This document shows, in pieces, positions 31,633-43,073 of a stretch of DNA of 64,000 nt. Position 1 is the first letter of the stretch. Each line of letters starts with the position of its first letter. This stretch comes from Valencia hispanica (Eukaryota > Chordata > Actinopteri > Cyprinodontiformes > Valenciidae): contig OY747704.1 of the NCBI GenBank assembly GCA_963556495.2, forward strand, positions 37,495,001 through 37,559,000, in the 5' to 3' direction. The notes beneath the pieces are model-generated. The model was not told where the DNA came from. It did no database searches and saw only the letters and a program-made list of their open reading frames with translations. A program made the translations under genes and the position numbers.

Positions 31633-32150
31633 GGAACACAGTGGAGGAAAAATATTTAAGCTCTTTTCGAAAGTTTGCTCACTTACAAGGAAATGTACAA
31701 TCTCTAATTTGCATTACAGTTTCATTAAAATGTGAAGAGACAGAATATTAACAAAAAATCCAGAGATTAATGTAAACATCAAAGTTAAAACTGATTTGTA
31801 TGTCATTACCTAAAATAAATATTAAGTCCCCTATAACCAAATAAAATTCTGTCCTCTCATGTGGAATGCAGATCAATCAATGAAGCGGCACTGTGCATAA
31901 AGCACACCAAAGGCTATGAGCTGCAATAAGGCTGGAATGGTCCCCAAGACTATCAGCTTCTTGGTGAGAAGGTGACAAATGTTGGTGCAACCACTGGAAA
32001 AGAGAAAAAGTATAAAATGACAGTCACCCTCGATTTGACTCTCTGTTTAGAAATTTGCCTCAAGCAGTGAGCATTATGAGAAAATGGGATCAGGCATGAC
32101 TACAGGATGAGTTTGTTACTGATCTGCAGCTCAGACCAAAGTCAAAGACA
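31633..32150 (+). mobile_element. Tc1-like remnant, second family (ACAGTGG ends)
   Basis: The left end ACAGTGGAGGAAAAATATTT is followed by GAGACAGAATATTAACAAAA. Transposase scraps follow: CAGCTTCTTGGTGAGAAGG (QLGEK) and TGTTGGTGCAACC. It is the same family as 43074-44536 but far more decayed and truncated on the right. Confidence 0.7.
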
Positions 32151-32249
32151 TACATACAACATTTAGAAATAGGCCCCGATTCTTCCTGAAATATGTGCAA
32201 CTCTGATTACCTACTACCAGAAATGCTTTAATGCTGTGAGTTCCACCAG

Positions 32250-32358
32250 AGTTGGGTAGAGTTCTCAAAAATTCCACTCAAGAGTAGCACTAAACATAGT
32301 TTTACTCAAGTAAAAGTAACAAGTTGCAGTTAAAGAAATTACTAGCTTGGCAAACCAT

Positions 32359-32415
<57 letters not shown>

Positions 32416-32940
32416 CATATAAAATATATATAAAATATATATGTATAAATATGTAGTATGCACGCAATTGAACAGCGCTAGGGCCAGAGTACAACGTGAC
32501 GTTTTCATAGTGACTGAAATCAGGCAACAGGACAGTCAAAACAAAGGACTTAATGACCCTATCTGCTCATCGCATAAAGAAAAGCCAGTCTAAATTCTAG
32601 TCTAAGTTGATACCAAAGCTGTTTCAAACGAGTGCTGTTCCTGAGCCACCGCCATTTTTGTTGTTTTGCTCATCGTAGAAAACAAAACTCTGCCATAATG
32701 GTGCTAAGCCTTCCTAACGTCTCTCTACACACATAGAGCGCTTTGATTGGCCGAGCCTACACTTAGCAGAGCCAGTGGTAGACCTGCTGAGGCTACAATG
32801 AAGCATGGCTAGACCAACCTACAGAGCTAAATCTTTTGCTACTGCAGTTTGTCTTACTTAAATTACTTGTGTGTGAAAAAATATTCTGTAAAAAGGCTAC
32901 TCAATTACTATCTGATCTAACTCAATACTTTATTGATCTC
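32250..32940. mobile_element. Non-autonomous hAT-like element with embedded microsatellite
   Basis: The left side (GAGTTGGGTAGAGTTCTC, TTTTACTCAAGTAAAAGTAA) and the right side (TACTCAATTACTATCTGATC) resemble the ends of a common teleost MITE with ACTCAAGTAAAAGTA palindromes. No transposase. A (TA)n tract at 32361-32408 lies inside it. Boundaries are approximate. Confidence 0.5.
32361..32408 (+). repeat. (TA)24 microsatellite
   Basis: 48 bp of TA dinucleotides followed by imperfect AAATATAT repeats to about 32455. Confidence 0.92.
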
Positions 32941-33082
32941 ATCACACAGACAAAAAATATAATGGAATGTGCAAATTCTGTTATTTAAAACACTAAAACA
33001 AAAAACTCAGTACAAATAAATATCATTACAAACTACCACATGTTAAGCAACTCAAACATTTCAAATTCAATTAAATTTTTTT

Positions 33083-33205
33083 GTTAGCAACATAACTCAA
33101 GAAGTTATATAGTTGATTTTGATGAAATGTTCAGGAAAGGTCCGCAGTGGGACCGCAGTGGGAACCGCAGTGGGAACGAGTGATTAGAATTTGGGATGGA
33201 TCCGA
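33083..33205 (+). repeat. Dispersed repeat related to 60025-60345
   Basis: Matches the reverse complement of about 60215-60300 (GTTAGCAACATAACTC and TTTTGATGA-ATGTTC). It also contains a short local triplication of GGACCGCAGTGG-type units at 33140-33178. Confidence 0.6.
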
Positions 33206-33779
33206 ATCAAACCCAGTTGGCATTTGTATTGGGGTGGGGGGTGGAGGTCTGCGCTCTCTGAGTGCTTTTCTTGTTTTCTAGGGGTGAGTACAATTTCAAA
33301 CAACATACACACCAGCTATTAACAAGGTTTGCCCCTAAAAGTCTTGTTTTTAAGTAATCTGATGGGATGTATTTGATGTTCTGATAGTGTGGTTTTCCTC
33401 CCACTCACAAGGCAGTAACCTGGGGACCAAAACTTGTCTTGTAAGGCCACTCTAAAAACACGGTTTATTTTCTTTCTTTTGTTTCAGAACTGTTCGTTAT
33501 TAAAACCCTGCATGCTTTGTACAAGAAATTCAGTATCTTTGACAACGCTGCTTTTCTCTGTCTCTCTGAATAGAACTTGACATATTGATCTTTTTGATCG
33601 TGTTTGCACTTCTGTCTGGGAGAGATTAGGATACAACTGATTAGGTTTCTGCTAAGCAAGGCAGAATGACGTTCACAGACACCATCAGCCCAGCATTGAT
33701 CTTATGCTTAAATGTCGTGTCATGCTCTGTACAAGAATGCAACTTCTATAACTGCTTTGCCGTACAAAGAGGGTGACGC

Positions 33780-34300
33780 AAAGCTCACAGACCTTGAACT
33801 TGTTCACATAAGTATCACATAGAATTAAAATGAGACATTGCTTTTTAATTTTACTACAAAAAGAAATCTGAAATTTGCCCTGCATATGTATTGAGCCACC
33901 ATGAGTCAATACTTCGTCAAACAACCTTTCAACTACAGCTGCAATCTTTTGTGATGTCTTGAACAGCACATCTAGAGACTGAGGTTTTTGCCCATTTTTT
34001 CTTCATAAAATTACTGAAGCTCAGGTTGTCTTTAGGCCACCACCATGTTCGATGGTTTAATGCACGACACACTTTTTACAGTCATATTCATTAAATAAGA
34101 ATATGTGTTCTGATGAGGCCTGTTTTTCAAATTAATAGTACTTTTTGAAAATGAATAAAAAACTTTAAGTAGGTATTAAACACACTTTTCATTAAGCCCA
34201 CATTTCTGTAATAACCCAAATAAAATACCCTGAAGTTGTTGTACCAATGTGACTAACATGCAGGAAAGGGGTGGATACTTTGTAATTTTTTTGTGCTTTC
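33780..34300 (-). mobile_element. Internally deleted Tc1-like element
   Basis: In reverse orientation the left part shows the terminal region (ACCTTGAACTTGTTCACAT) and the conserved 3' transposase segment (GAGTCAATACTTCGTC, AACTACAGCTGCAATC, CATCTAGAGACTGAGG). Near 34215-34290 the opposite end appears (AATAAAATACCCTGAAG, GGGGTGGATACTTTG). The middle of the transposase is gone, leaving a MITE-like derivative. Confidence 0.7.
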
Positions 34301-34380
34301 GTAAACAAAGATATTGTTTAAAGTTGATCTTTTGGAATAATTTTAATGTATGTATGATTGAATTTAAATGACCTGTCAAA

Positions 34381-34445
34381 TGCCTTGAGATGACATGTGT
34401 TGTGAATTGGTGCCATATAGATAATCTGAATTAATTTGAATTAAC
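34381..34445 (+). repeat. Short fragment of the 12823-type repeat
   Basis: The reverse complement matches GATTATCTATATGGCACC and AATTCACAACACATGTCATC of the 12823-13195 repeat. It lies directly after the Tc1 derivative. Confidence 0.55.
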
Positions 34446-34776
34446 TAAGAAAATGTTGCAAATAAGTCTCCAAATCTTTCAAACTTAACATAGCTGTCTG
34501 TGTGTATGGCACAGAATACCCCTTCTAAAACAACTTTACAAAACAGCAAAAAAAAGCACAAATTTTGAGACTTATCTGCTGCTTTTGCTCATTTGGTATC
34601 ATTGGTTTGCAGGTGCCACTTATTGTTGCAGGTTTATGGCTAACTGAATATGACTATGTAATTTTTGGATGCCCACTTATTTTTTTAGTCACTTCATATT
34701 TCAATCCAATTCTATTCAGAAGAACAAGGAAAATTGTTTTCTATATGTGATACTGTAGAGGTCCACATCACCCTAC

Positions 34777-35015
34777 CTGGTGGTGTCGGCAGAGGTGATG
34801 GCGATGAGCGGCGGCGCTCGTAATGGCAGTGTTGTGGGCCGAGGCGGAACTGTGACTGTGTCCGGCTCGGGCTTCCGGTCGCAGTAGTACTGTTCGGCCT
34901 GCCTAAAGGCCAAAGGGGGCAGCTGGACTGTCCGACAGGAGAGCCTCCGCACCAGAAAGGGTTCCATGCAGGGGACTGGGCCTGGCTCCGGGGAGTCAGA
35001 TGACTCATCAGACAC
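34777..35015 (-). CDS. pde4d: PDE4D7-type second coding exon
   Basis: A 239-bp exon with acceptor TTTCCCTACAG ending at 35016 and donor GTAGGG at 34776-34771. It reads VSDESSDSPEPGPVPC, then MEPFLVRRLSCRTVQLPPLA, FRQAEQ and a variable stretch, then RPTTLPLRAPPLIAITSA. The matching human PDE4D7 landmarks are MEPYLVRRLSCR, QLPPLAFRQ and LPLIAITSA, so the assignment is strong. The paralogue PDE4B1 shares only the LPL...IAIT end. The donor splits an AG-ending codon after two bases, the same phase as the PDE4D4-type exon. RRLS fits a PKA site and corresponds to Ser42 reported phosphorylated in human PDE4D7. The first PDE4D7 exon (start MKRN in human) was not found upstream here. Confidence 0.9.
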
Positions 35016-35639
35016 CTGTAGGGAAAGATATGATAGACCGTTAAAATTAGACCTCGACGAAATGGGGTACAGGTTTGTAATAATAAAAGCAAGTTCTGTA
35101 AAGATATAAATCGGTAAAAACTGGAAACAACCCTGGACAGAACATTCCAAAGCACAAGTAACTTTTATATAATGCCCCTTGTTCGCACAATATCATCAAT
35201 ATCAGACTGAAAGTGTCACTTACTTTATGTTGAATATTAGGTTAAAATGCAAAGGCTTAAGTCTAGTTTCTTAGGGCTTTATTCCGGTCAATGACAACCT
35301 TTAGTGATGTAAAAGATATTCCCTGAAGCCCTTTAAACATGAGTTTAATTATTTTTCTTAGAAAACATTGGAACTAGATTGCAGCAACTTAAATCAGTCT
35401 TTAATACCACTTGAACTTTTAACATTTTATCGAAGAACTACAATTACATTCAACATATTTTGAGATTTTTTGAATTATAGAAAAACGCAAAGTGGTGCAC
35501 AATTGTGAGGTTTGTTTTTTGTTAAATATATGGTGTGTGTATGTATATGTTCTTTGACTGCAGTTACAGCTGAATGTATTTTGGGGGTATATCTCTTCTG
35601 ACATTTCATGTGTAGGAGCTGATATGTCAATATAGTTCA
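35016..35639. other. Intron upstream of the PDE4D7-type exon
   Basis: Besides the branch-point/acceptor region next to 35016 I see no features. Confidence 0.4.
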
Positions 35640-36625
35640 TGTTCAGTCAAACTGGAGTGAGGGCGTCTGTGAACGTCAATTTTCAAGCCTCACAGAAAAC
35701 TCTCGATTATATGTATTTCAATCTTGGCTATTCTAATAGGCAAATGCTTTAATCTGAACCATTTCATTGTAGCTTTAGAAGTATGTTTAAGGTAGTTGTC
35801 CTGCTGGAAGGTGAAGGTATTTTGCTGCCTCTCATAGGTCCCCTGCCAGGGTTATGTTTTATGTAGCACCACCTGACTATTTCTCTGTCCATGCTGATGT
35901 AGCACATACCCACAGCATGCCACCACCATGTTTTCATGTGAGGATAGTGGGTTCAGGGTGATATGCAGTGTCAGGTTTCCACTAAACAGCATTTTGCATG
36001 TAGGCCAAAAAGGTTAATTTTGGTCTTATTTTGCAAGATAACTATATTCAGTGTGTTTCCCGTGTCCTATAGATGGCTTTTGCAAAAACCTACAGAGGTG
36101 AATTATTTTAACTTTCTTTCATTAATTCAATCAGCTTGCCAATTTTCCATATGTGCCAGATTTGTGGAGTGCATTGCTAACATTTATTATGTCAGCCTGA
36201 GCTGTGGCTCTCTGCAGTTCTTCCAGAGACAACATGGATCTCCTGGATTCCTCTCAGGTTTATGTTATCCTTGCTAAATATGTCAGTGTAGGTGAATTGC
36301 CACATCTCAATCAGTTTGCAGTTGTGCCATACTATTGGTTTTTTTGGTACTTGACTGAATAGTGCTTTGAGAGATGATCGAAGCTAAGCGCATAAATGTA
36401 TAACCTAACCCTGCACCAAGCCTCCATCCAACTTTACCCCTCTTTTAATAGTAAAATATTTAGAAAACAATGTAGAATGTGTCTTCAACCTCACAATTAT
36501 GAGCTACTTTGTGCTGATCTATTATTAAACATTTTCAAGAAAATACATTGGGGTTTGTTGTTGTAATGTGACCAAATGTGAAAAAATTCAAAGGTTATTA
36601 ATCATTTTGGAAGGCACTACATAAA
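35640..36625 (-). pseudogene. Tc1-like transposase, nearly full length, decayed
   Basis: In reverse orientation it shows GTCCTGCTGGAAGGTGAAGG, CAGCATGCCACCACCATG, GGGTTCAGGGTGATATGCAG, CATTTTGCATGTAGGCC, AGATTTGTGGAGTGCATTGC, CAGTTGTGCCATACTATTGG and ATAACCTAACCCTGCACC. The end is near 36610 (CAAAGGTTATTAATCATT then GGAAGGCACTAC). Many indels and stops. Same family as 22857-23975. Confidence 0.8.
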
Positions 36626-37424
36626 AATGAAAAGTCTACAGGGTTAAATGAATGCAAAATTGAAGGAAAAATTCTCAAGATGCTTACAGAACCTTGTTGG
36701 ATTTTCAATATGTTTAAAATTATGCTCTTACTCAGGGAGGCACAAAAATAGGACAGGAAGCCAATAAAGCAAGCTGCTTATTTTTAATCTAATTTAAAAA
36801 ACTTTTTCTTTGCTGTTGCATCAATAGGCTTGCAGATATGGTCCCCAGTAAATGCAAATATGGCAGTTGTGTGTTTAGGAATACACACCTGATATTGGGT
36901 TTTATAAATTGAGCGGCTACTAAGAGAATTTAGACATAACGACAGAACACTTAACCCCTATTTTCCTTGACAAAGACTCAAACAGAAAGTGTTTTACTTG
37001 AGGAGAAGTGGAAGCTCGCAGTGAAAATGACACTGTATAGACGAGAAAAAAAGAGGGGAGAAAATCCAATGATAAGAGCTCCAGCTGAGGGGAGAGACAG
37101 CCGCCTGAAAAGCTGAGGACTCTAAACGTCTGAGATGAGGCAAGAGTGAGAAGAGAGAAACTCATTTTACAGTGGCAAGTTAACCTGGAGGAAAGACATC
37201 GGGTGGTCAATAAACCATTAAGTGGTTATCAAAAAAGTTGATTCTGCCGCAATAATGGCTGCAGCAGAGCCTTCCCTCTCAAAACACCATTTATCAGGCG
37301 CAAGGTTACCCTAGTTCACAATTTAGCATAACTCTCCTTGGGTGTTACTTTTGCAAATCAATTAACAGATATGTACATTCAGGACAAAATTTGCTTAGGA
37401 TAACTTTGGATTCCTAATGTATAC
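36626..37424. other. Non-coding
   Basis: No gene or recognised repeat. The short ORF at 36920-37210 has no domain and is not supported. Confidence 0.4.
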
Positions 37425-37900
37425 ACTGGTTTGCACAAATACCCAAACCCCTTAACCTTTTTCACATTTAGTCTCAGTAGAACTACAAACATCCTTTGGA
37501 GTGGATTTTAAAGTTGAAAGGAAATGATGCACAGTTTATTAAATCTTTTCCAATCAAAAATCTGAAAAGTCTGGCATGCATTCAGCCCCCTCTACTCTGA
37601 TACCCTGAAGCCAAAGTCCAGAGCAACTAATTGCCTTCAGCCTATCTGTCTCTGTATAAATCAAACTGTGAACGCCTTGGAGGTTTGTTAGAGAACGTCA
37701 GTCTACAAACAGCATCATGAAGACCAAGGAACACACCAGATGGGTCAGGCATACAGTTGTGCAGTTGACTGAAGCAGGATTAGGTTATTAATTAGGAAGA
37801 CTATAATTAGAGAATCAGTCAAAAGACTATGTAACTCTGGAGGAGCTCCATAGACCCACAGCTCGGGTGGAACAATCTGTTGACAAGACAACTATTAGTT
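37425..37900 (+). mobile_element. Tc1-like element, left half only
   Basis: Left terminal region (CCAAACCCCTTAACC, TTTTTCACATTTAG), GAAAAGTCTGGCATGCATTC and CTCTACTCTGATACCC, then the transposase start ATGAAGACCAAGGAACACAC and the segment CAGGATTAGGTTATTAA. Homology stops near 37900, before the catalytic part. Confidence 0.78.
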
Positions 37901-38594
37901 CTTTCTATTGTCTTTCAGTTCGAAATATATATTTTTCCCCTGCATGAGCTGTATGGTGAGCTGAATAAACGGCAGTCAATAGAAGTTCAACAGCATGTCA
38001 TGTCACGGTTCCAACTGTATCTTTCGAGATTCAGGACAAACTTTAATACAGCAGCACACGTGTAAAGTGTACTATTGAGACAGCATGATAAATTGAAGCT
38101 GAGCCTGTGCCATTAACCTTGCTGCAAACTACACAGTCACTGTTCTGCATGAATGAAAAATTATTAGTATATTTTTCTTCTGAAAATGAAAAATTATTTC
38201 TTCTTAATAGTTGAGTGAACCGTTGACATTGATATCTTTGGTCAAATCTTTTTTTAATGGGTGAGTACCACAACATCATGAACATTTTCAGTGACCCGAG
38301 CTTGTGTCTTTTATTTCTGCACATCAGTTACTCTGACACCAGGTACAAGTGGTACAGTTCAAACAGCCAGCAGCACAGTTTGTACAGTTACATCATTACT
38401 CTACTGCTAGAGTGTGCAACAGCAACATGTACTATATCTACAAATATGGTGCAAAACAGAATGTTTTCAAGTGGACACTTTTTGGCTTTGAAAAAGTTGT
38501 TTGGTGTTTATTTTTTGTTTTGTAGCTTATCCAACCAATCTCTAGATACTGCAATCATGATAATAAGTCAGTTTCATGATATGATATACATCAC
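37901..38594. other. Non-coding
   Basis: No supported gene. Confidence 0.35.
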
Positions 38595-38955
38595 AGGGCT
38601 GCACAGCGGCACAGTTAATAGCACTGTTGCCTTGCAACAAGAAGGTCCCGGGTTTGAATATTGACCTGGGGTCTTTCTACATGAAGTTTGTATGTTCTCC
38701 CTGTGCATGTGTGGGTTCTGTCTGGGTACTCTGACTTCCTCCCACAGTCCAAAAATATGAATGTTAGGTTGATTAGTCTCTCTAAAATTGTCCTTAGGTG
38801 TGAGTGTGTACATGATTGTTTGTCCTGTGTTGCTCTGTGATGGATCATTCCATAGTGTACCCTGCCTCTTGCCCAATGACCGCTGGAGATAGGCACCAGC
38901 CACCTGTGACCCTGCAAGGATAAGTTGTATAGACAATGGATGTATGGATGAATAT
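38595..38955 (+). repeat. tRNA-derived SINE, near full length
   Basis: The tRNA-like head has a B box in GGTCCCGGGTTTGAATATTG. The teleost body follows: GGGGTCTTTCTACATGAAG, TGTATGTTCTCCCTGTGC, CTTCCTCCCACAGTCC, AAATTGTCCTTAGGTG, GTACCCTGCCTCTTGCCC and a GGATGTATGGATGAATA tail. Head and tail match the well-known teleost family whose tail is a GGAT repeat. Confidence 0.85.
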
Positions 38956-41526
38956 ATATCCCATCTGTGTAGCAGGTTTGCATGCAAAAAATATATTAGG
39001 TCTGAGGCTTGTAACTACAAGTGTTGTCTGAGCAGCCCTGAATCTCATTAATGACAACAGTTAAAGAAAAGATCTATTCATGTTATCTATTACAATTCTA
39101 AAATAATAACATATGAAGTGTGCATGTTTGCTCAAGATTTACACAGGTTGTTATGTGTTCTCTTTGATTCAGACAAGGATAATGCACTTCACACTGCCAA
39201 GCACCAAGGTTGATCTGGTGCCTGCAGCAAACATGTACTATATGGATTAGCACAGAGACTACAGCTGAAATCTTCAGGGGTTATTTCCTATGAGGTGTAG
39301 GTGTCGCTGGAAGAGTTAAAGAAAATGGTGTTTGCTGTTAATGTAGAAGCAGGGTGACACTGCTCGGGCTCAGGGGGAACCTTTAACCAGACACTGCACT
39401 GGATCTTACTTTCTCATATCGCGAATCAGCTTTCTGGCACACCTATTTGAAATACCTTTTTCTTAGTATGCATTGATAGTTAATAAGAAAATTTGATTTA
39501 TGTATCACCTTTCACAGATTTTAAAAAATCCCCAAAAGCTTCACAAAGACAGCATAAAAAATGAAAACATGATCGAATGGACAAAAAAAAAAACTGTAAT
39601 GCACATTTTATTGAACTGCTTGTGTAGCACATTTTTTACATCATCCATTCTTTAATGGACTTTTAAACATTATATTAATTGTTTTACGTTTTTTTAGATC
39701 TATTGATCTCCAAGCAAATGTATTTATAAGTACATACACTTATATTCCCTCATATTTAAAAAGTACTTACTAATAAAAATTGAAATGACTGAAAAATATC
39801 TGAACAGATTCAAGTTAATCTCAATTGATTTGAATTGAACAGAACTGAAATTAATTCAGACAAACTGAATAAAAGGCAAATCAATTTAGATGAATTGAAG
39901 TTACTTGGCTGTTCTACTTCAATTGATGTAAAGTATTTCTGTAACATAGCAAGCCATTTATACAATTTGTTCAAATATAATGAAATACATAAAAGGCAGC
40001 AGCATATAACTAACATGGATGAACACAGAGTTTGGTTGATTATTTGGAGCATGTTTAAACATAATTTATATACATAGAAGTGGAAAATAAACAAGTGAGA
40101 TTTGGACCTAGGATCTAGTCTGATTTTATGGAGGTAAGTTGGCAATCAGACAGTTAAGATAATCTTAACAGTTGTTTTAAGCTAAAAGTAAAATACAAAA
40201 GAGCTGCACAGAATGAGGGGCAGAAACTCTGAAACAGAGTTCAGCGCATTAAATGGATTTTACATTTTTGCTGCTGAACACAATACCATTGACAATTAAA
40301 CTGAATAATTCAAATTGTATTATTTAGATTTTGTTTCAATGAATTAAAGGCAGGTATTATAAAGCAGTTCTGACAGTTAAGATGTCAGAGATTGAAGATT
40401 AAAGAGCTAGGTCTTTCAAGATCGTAACAGCAGCTCTGATCTGAATAGTTCATGTATGCCCTGCAGCAAACTGCCAAATAAAAACACCTTAAGCTGTAAA
40501 CAAATGCATTTTCTTGGCAGCTTGTGCTCCACTGTTTCCTGCTGCTCACAGGAACACATGTCTCTATAAGCCAAGAAAATTGTCCCAAAGCACCGACGTA
40601 CATATGTCTACGTGTGCTTTTATCGTCTCCTCCCCGCCCCCTCTTTCTGTCATGACAGTTCTGTCTCACCAGTTACAGCTGACACAGCTCACCCCCACCA
40701 CCCATCCCCCCCTGTATCCGTCAAGATGCCAATCTTCATCCATAAAGTCAAACAGCCTTTCATTCCCTCATAATTACCTACATTAGGCTGGCTCATTGGC
40801 AGACGGTGGCTTACAGAGGGGTACGGGACAGCCAACATTATTTCCCATAACTCTTCAGTGGGCTGAAGGTAGAGCGGGTGGGAGGTGGATCTAATGACTC
40901 ATTGAGATTCAATTAGTATTAATCTCAAATTCCTCTCGTTGTACAATCACAGACCACAGAATTAACTTATGTAATGGCCAGCTGATCCTTCTCTCACCAC
41001 TGTTATGCTCCCACTTGCCCTTCAGCTGCTCTAATCCTCGGTAAAACATTCATTAAATTCCCTAGTGTGTATCCTTCATCAGCTATGATATTATTTAACA
41101 AGTAAGTTATCCAAAAAGTCTAACTGATTGTGAAGATTTGTTAAACATAAAGGGACATATTTAAAATGTTTTCTGGTGGTTTATATAATCATGACTTCCA
41201 GATAATCTAAAATATGTTACTCAAGACCAATATAAAAATGATTTTTACTCTTTCACTTGAGTAAAAATCACACTTTTTATTTTTACTTTTTAGATGTGAC
41301 AGTTGTCCAGCAGACAGTCCTTGACACATTCCCCAAGGAGGGTAACCCACAAAAGGTCATTGCTAAAGAAGCTGGTTTTTCACTGTGCTGTATCCAAGTA
41401 TAATAATGGAAGGTTTAGAGGAAAAATGTGGTAGAAAGGATCAAAGATTGTGAACCAAAGCTTTAGACTTCAGCTGGATTCAGAGTAGGGGTGGACGATA
41501 ATTCAATAACAATATATATCGACTGT
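38956..41526. other. Non-coding; candidate conserved block at 40780-41060
   Basis: No gene. 39780-39910 is rich in TTGAATTGAA-type words, like a LINE tail. 40780-41060 is mixed-composition DNA with homeodomain-like TAAT motifs and no repeat signature, so a regulatory element is conceivable. Confidence 0.35.
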
Positions 41527-42009
41527 CACCCTTATGGAAAAAGCACATGATTTCACATGGGCAAGATCACATGTGATTACATGTGAAAAATCTTTGACAC
41601 ATGTGAAATTCAAATTCAAAAACATGTTGAAAAACATGTGAGATGTGTGAAGAACATGTGACCACCTGTGCTTTGCTCACTTTTCCCATGTGAATTTGGA
41701 ACCTTTTCGTTGTAATAAACTGTGAAACCCATGGACATTAACATGTGAAGCCCATGTGATAACATGTAAACCACATGTGAAACATGTTATTTTCCACATG
41801 AAACCTACATGTGAAAAATATGTGTGAAACCCATGGGAAATTACATGTGAAGCCCATGTGAAAAATATGTGATTACCTGTGAAAAAATGTGAAACCCATG
41901 TAAAACCATACATGTGAGGTCCATGTGTGCTACACATGTGGTTTACCATGATAACATGTGATCCCATGTGAAGAACATGTTCAAGCCCATGTGACTTTTC
42001 CGTAAGGTG
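41527..42009. mobile_element. MITE made of CATGTG palindromes
   Basis: The ends are inverted: CACCCTTATGGAAAAAGC on the left pairs with CTTTTCCGTAAGGTG on the right. Between them are more than 25 CATG cores, mostly as ACATGTGAAA or CCCATGTGA in both orientations, spaced irregularly about 10-20 bp. There is no coding capacity. The target duplication is unclear. The transposase family is unknown to me. Confidence 0.7.
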
Positions 42010-43071
42010 TGGTGTGACAGAAAACAATAGGGTTGATAAAAAGTTCAATACAAAAAAACGTTCCCTTCCTTTTCCATTATAGCTTATCAGGTGGCTTATT
42101 ACTACAGTCATCACTTTCTCCAAACCAATTACAAACACAGACTCAGGCATGCTCCGTCACTAAGCCCTTGCTCTTCCCAAATTACAGTAGAGAGCAAATG
42201 AGTTGAGCTACAAAAGATGTTGCAGCAAGGAGCTGCGGTGGAAAGTGTCCCAAAGAAAGGGTTCAGTAGTTCACCAGATGTTGCGTCCCGTTTGCACATC
42301 AACACTAAATGTTACAATAATTAACTAAAAAAAAGCACTGGAAATACTACGTTCAGCAAAGTCCTAAGAAGGACCCCCCACTGACACACTGCGGACCGAT
42401 GCTTCCAGCAGGTAGTGCTGGCAAGGTTGCACAAAGACAGGCACCACACACCCGAGCCACGTTGCTAACAACATTTGTGGGTTTAAAAATGTCCACCCGG
42501 TACTTAACCACATCCACAGACATGAAAACCCTTTCAAAAATAAAAACCTAGGTGGGAAGACCTGCTGACTTCAGCACTCAATCACTGGAATTGGCTGCAG
42601 TGTTTTGAGCACCGTCTACACTCAGCCATTAGTGAGTAGCTTGTTAGCTGTAGCTTTAGCTGCTGAACTGAATTAAAATCAGTTTTACTGACTGATTTTT
42701 GCTCACAAACTAAATCAAAAGTCTGAGCCATTAATATAATAAAGCCTTATAAAACTTTTAAAAGAAATTTTAAAAAGCATCAAGATAAGGTTACAATTTA
42801 AATTAAAAACATAATTAAAATATATTTTAATCAATAACATAATGGTTAATAACATTTTTCCTTTCTTTAGGCTTGTCAGCTTTATTGATGTCACTCAGGT
42901 CTTTTGATTTATTTTTGTTTCTTACAATGCCCTTTTTTATATCATCCAGGCCTGATTCAGGGCCTCAAGAATTGCCACACACAAGAGTATTCTGGACATA
43001 GGCTACAACTGTTGACGATTATTAGCTATTTGATTCATATGTCACAGTTTTAATTATTTGGATACTCAGTA
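42010..43071. other. Non-coding
   Basis: No gene or recognised repeat. 42700-42860 is very AT-rich. Confidence 0.4.
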
Positions 43072-43073
43072 TA

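Noticed and set aside
31442..32508. Small ORFs with Tyr-Ile repeats
   Set aside because: These are translations of AT dinucleotide arrays, not proteins.
18312..35015. Assignment to pde4a or pde4b instead of pde4d
   Set aside because: PDE4A lacks the full [18 protein letters not shown] run and PDE4B1 lacks MEP-LVRRLSCR and QLPPLAFRQ. The combination of both exons fits only PDE4D.
34712..35155. 147-codon ORF overlapping the PDE4D7-type exon in another frame, and reading through the exon borders
   Set aside because: The PDE4D7 landmarks are in the other frame, and good acceptor and donor sites bound the exon at 35015 and 34777.
41521..42010. CRISPR-like array (regular short repeats)
   Set aside because: Spacing is irregular, units are in both orientations, ends are inverted, and the genome is vertebrate. 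A MITE fits better.
41677..42150. 157-codon minus-strand ORF across the CATGTG element
   Set aside because: Its repeated Gly-Phe-His-Val-type residues come from the CATGTG units; there is no independent coding support.
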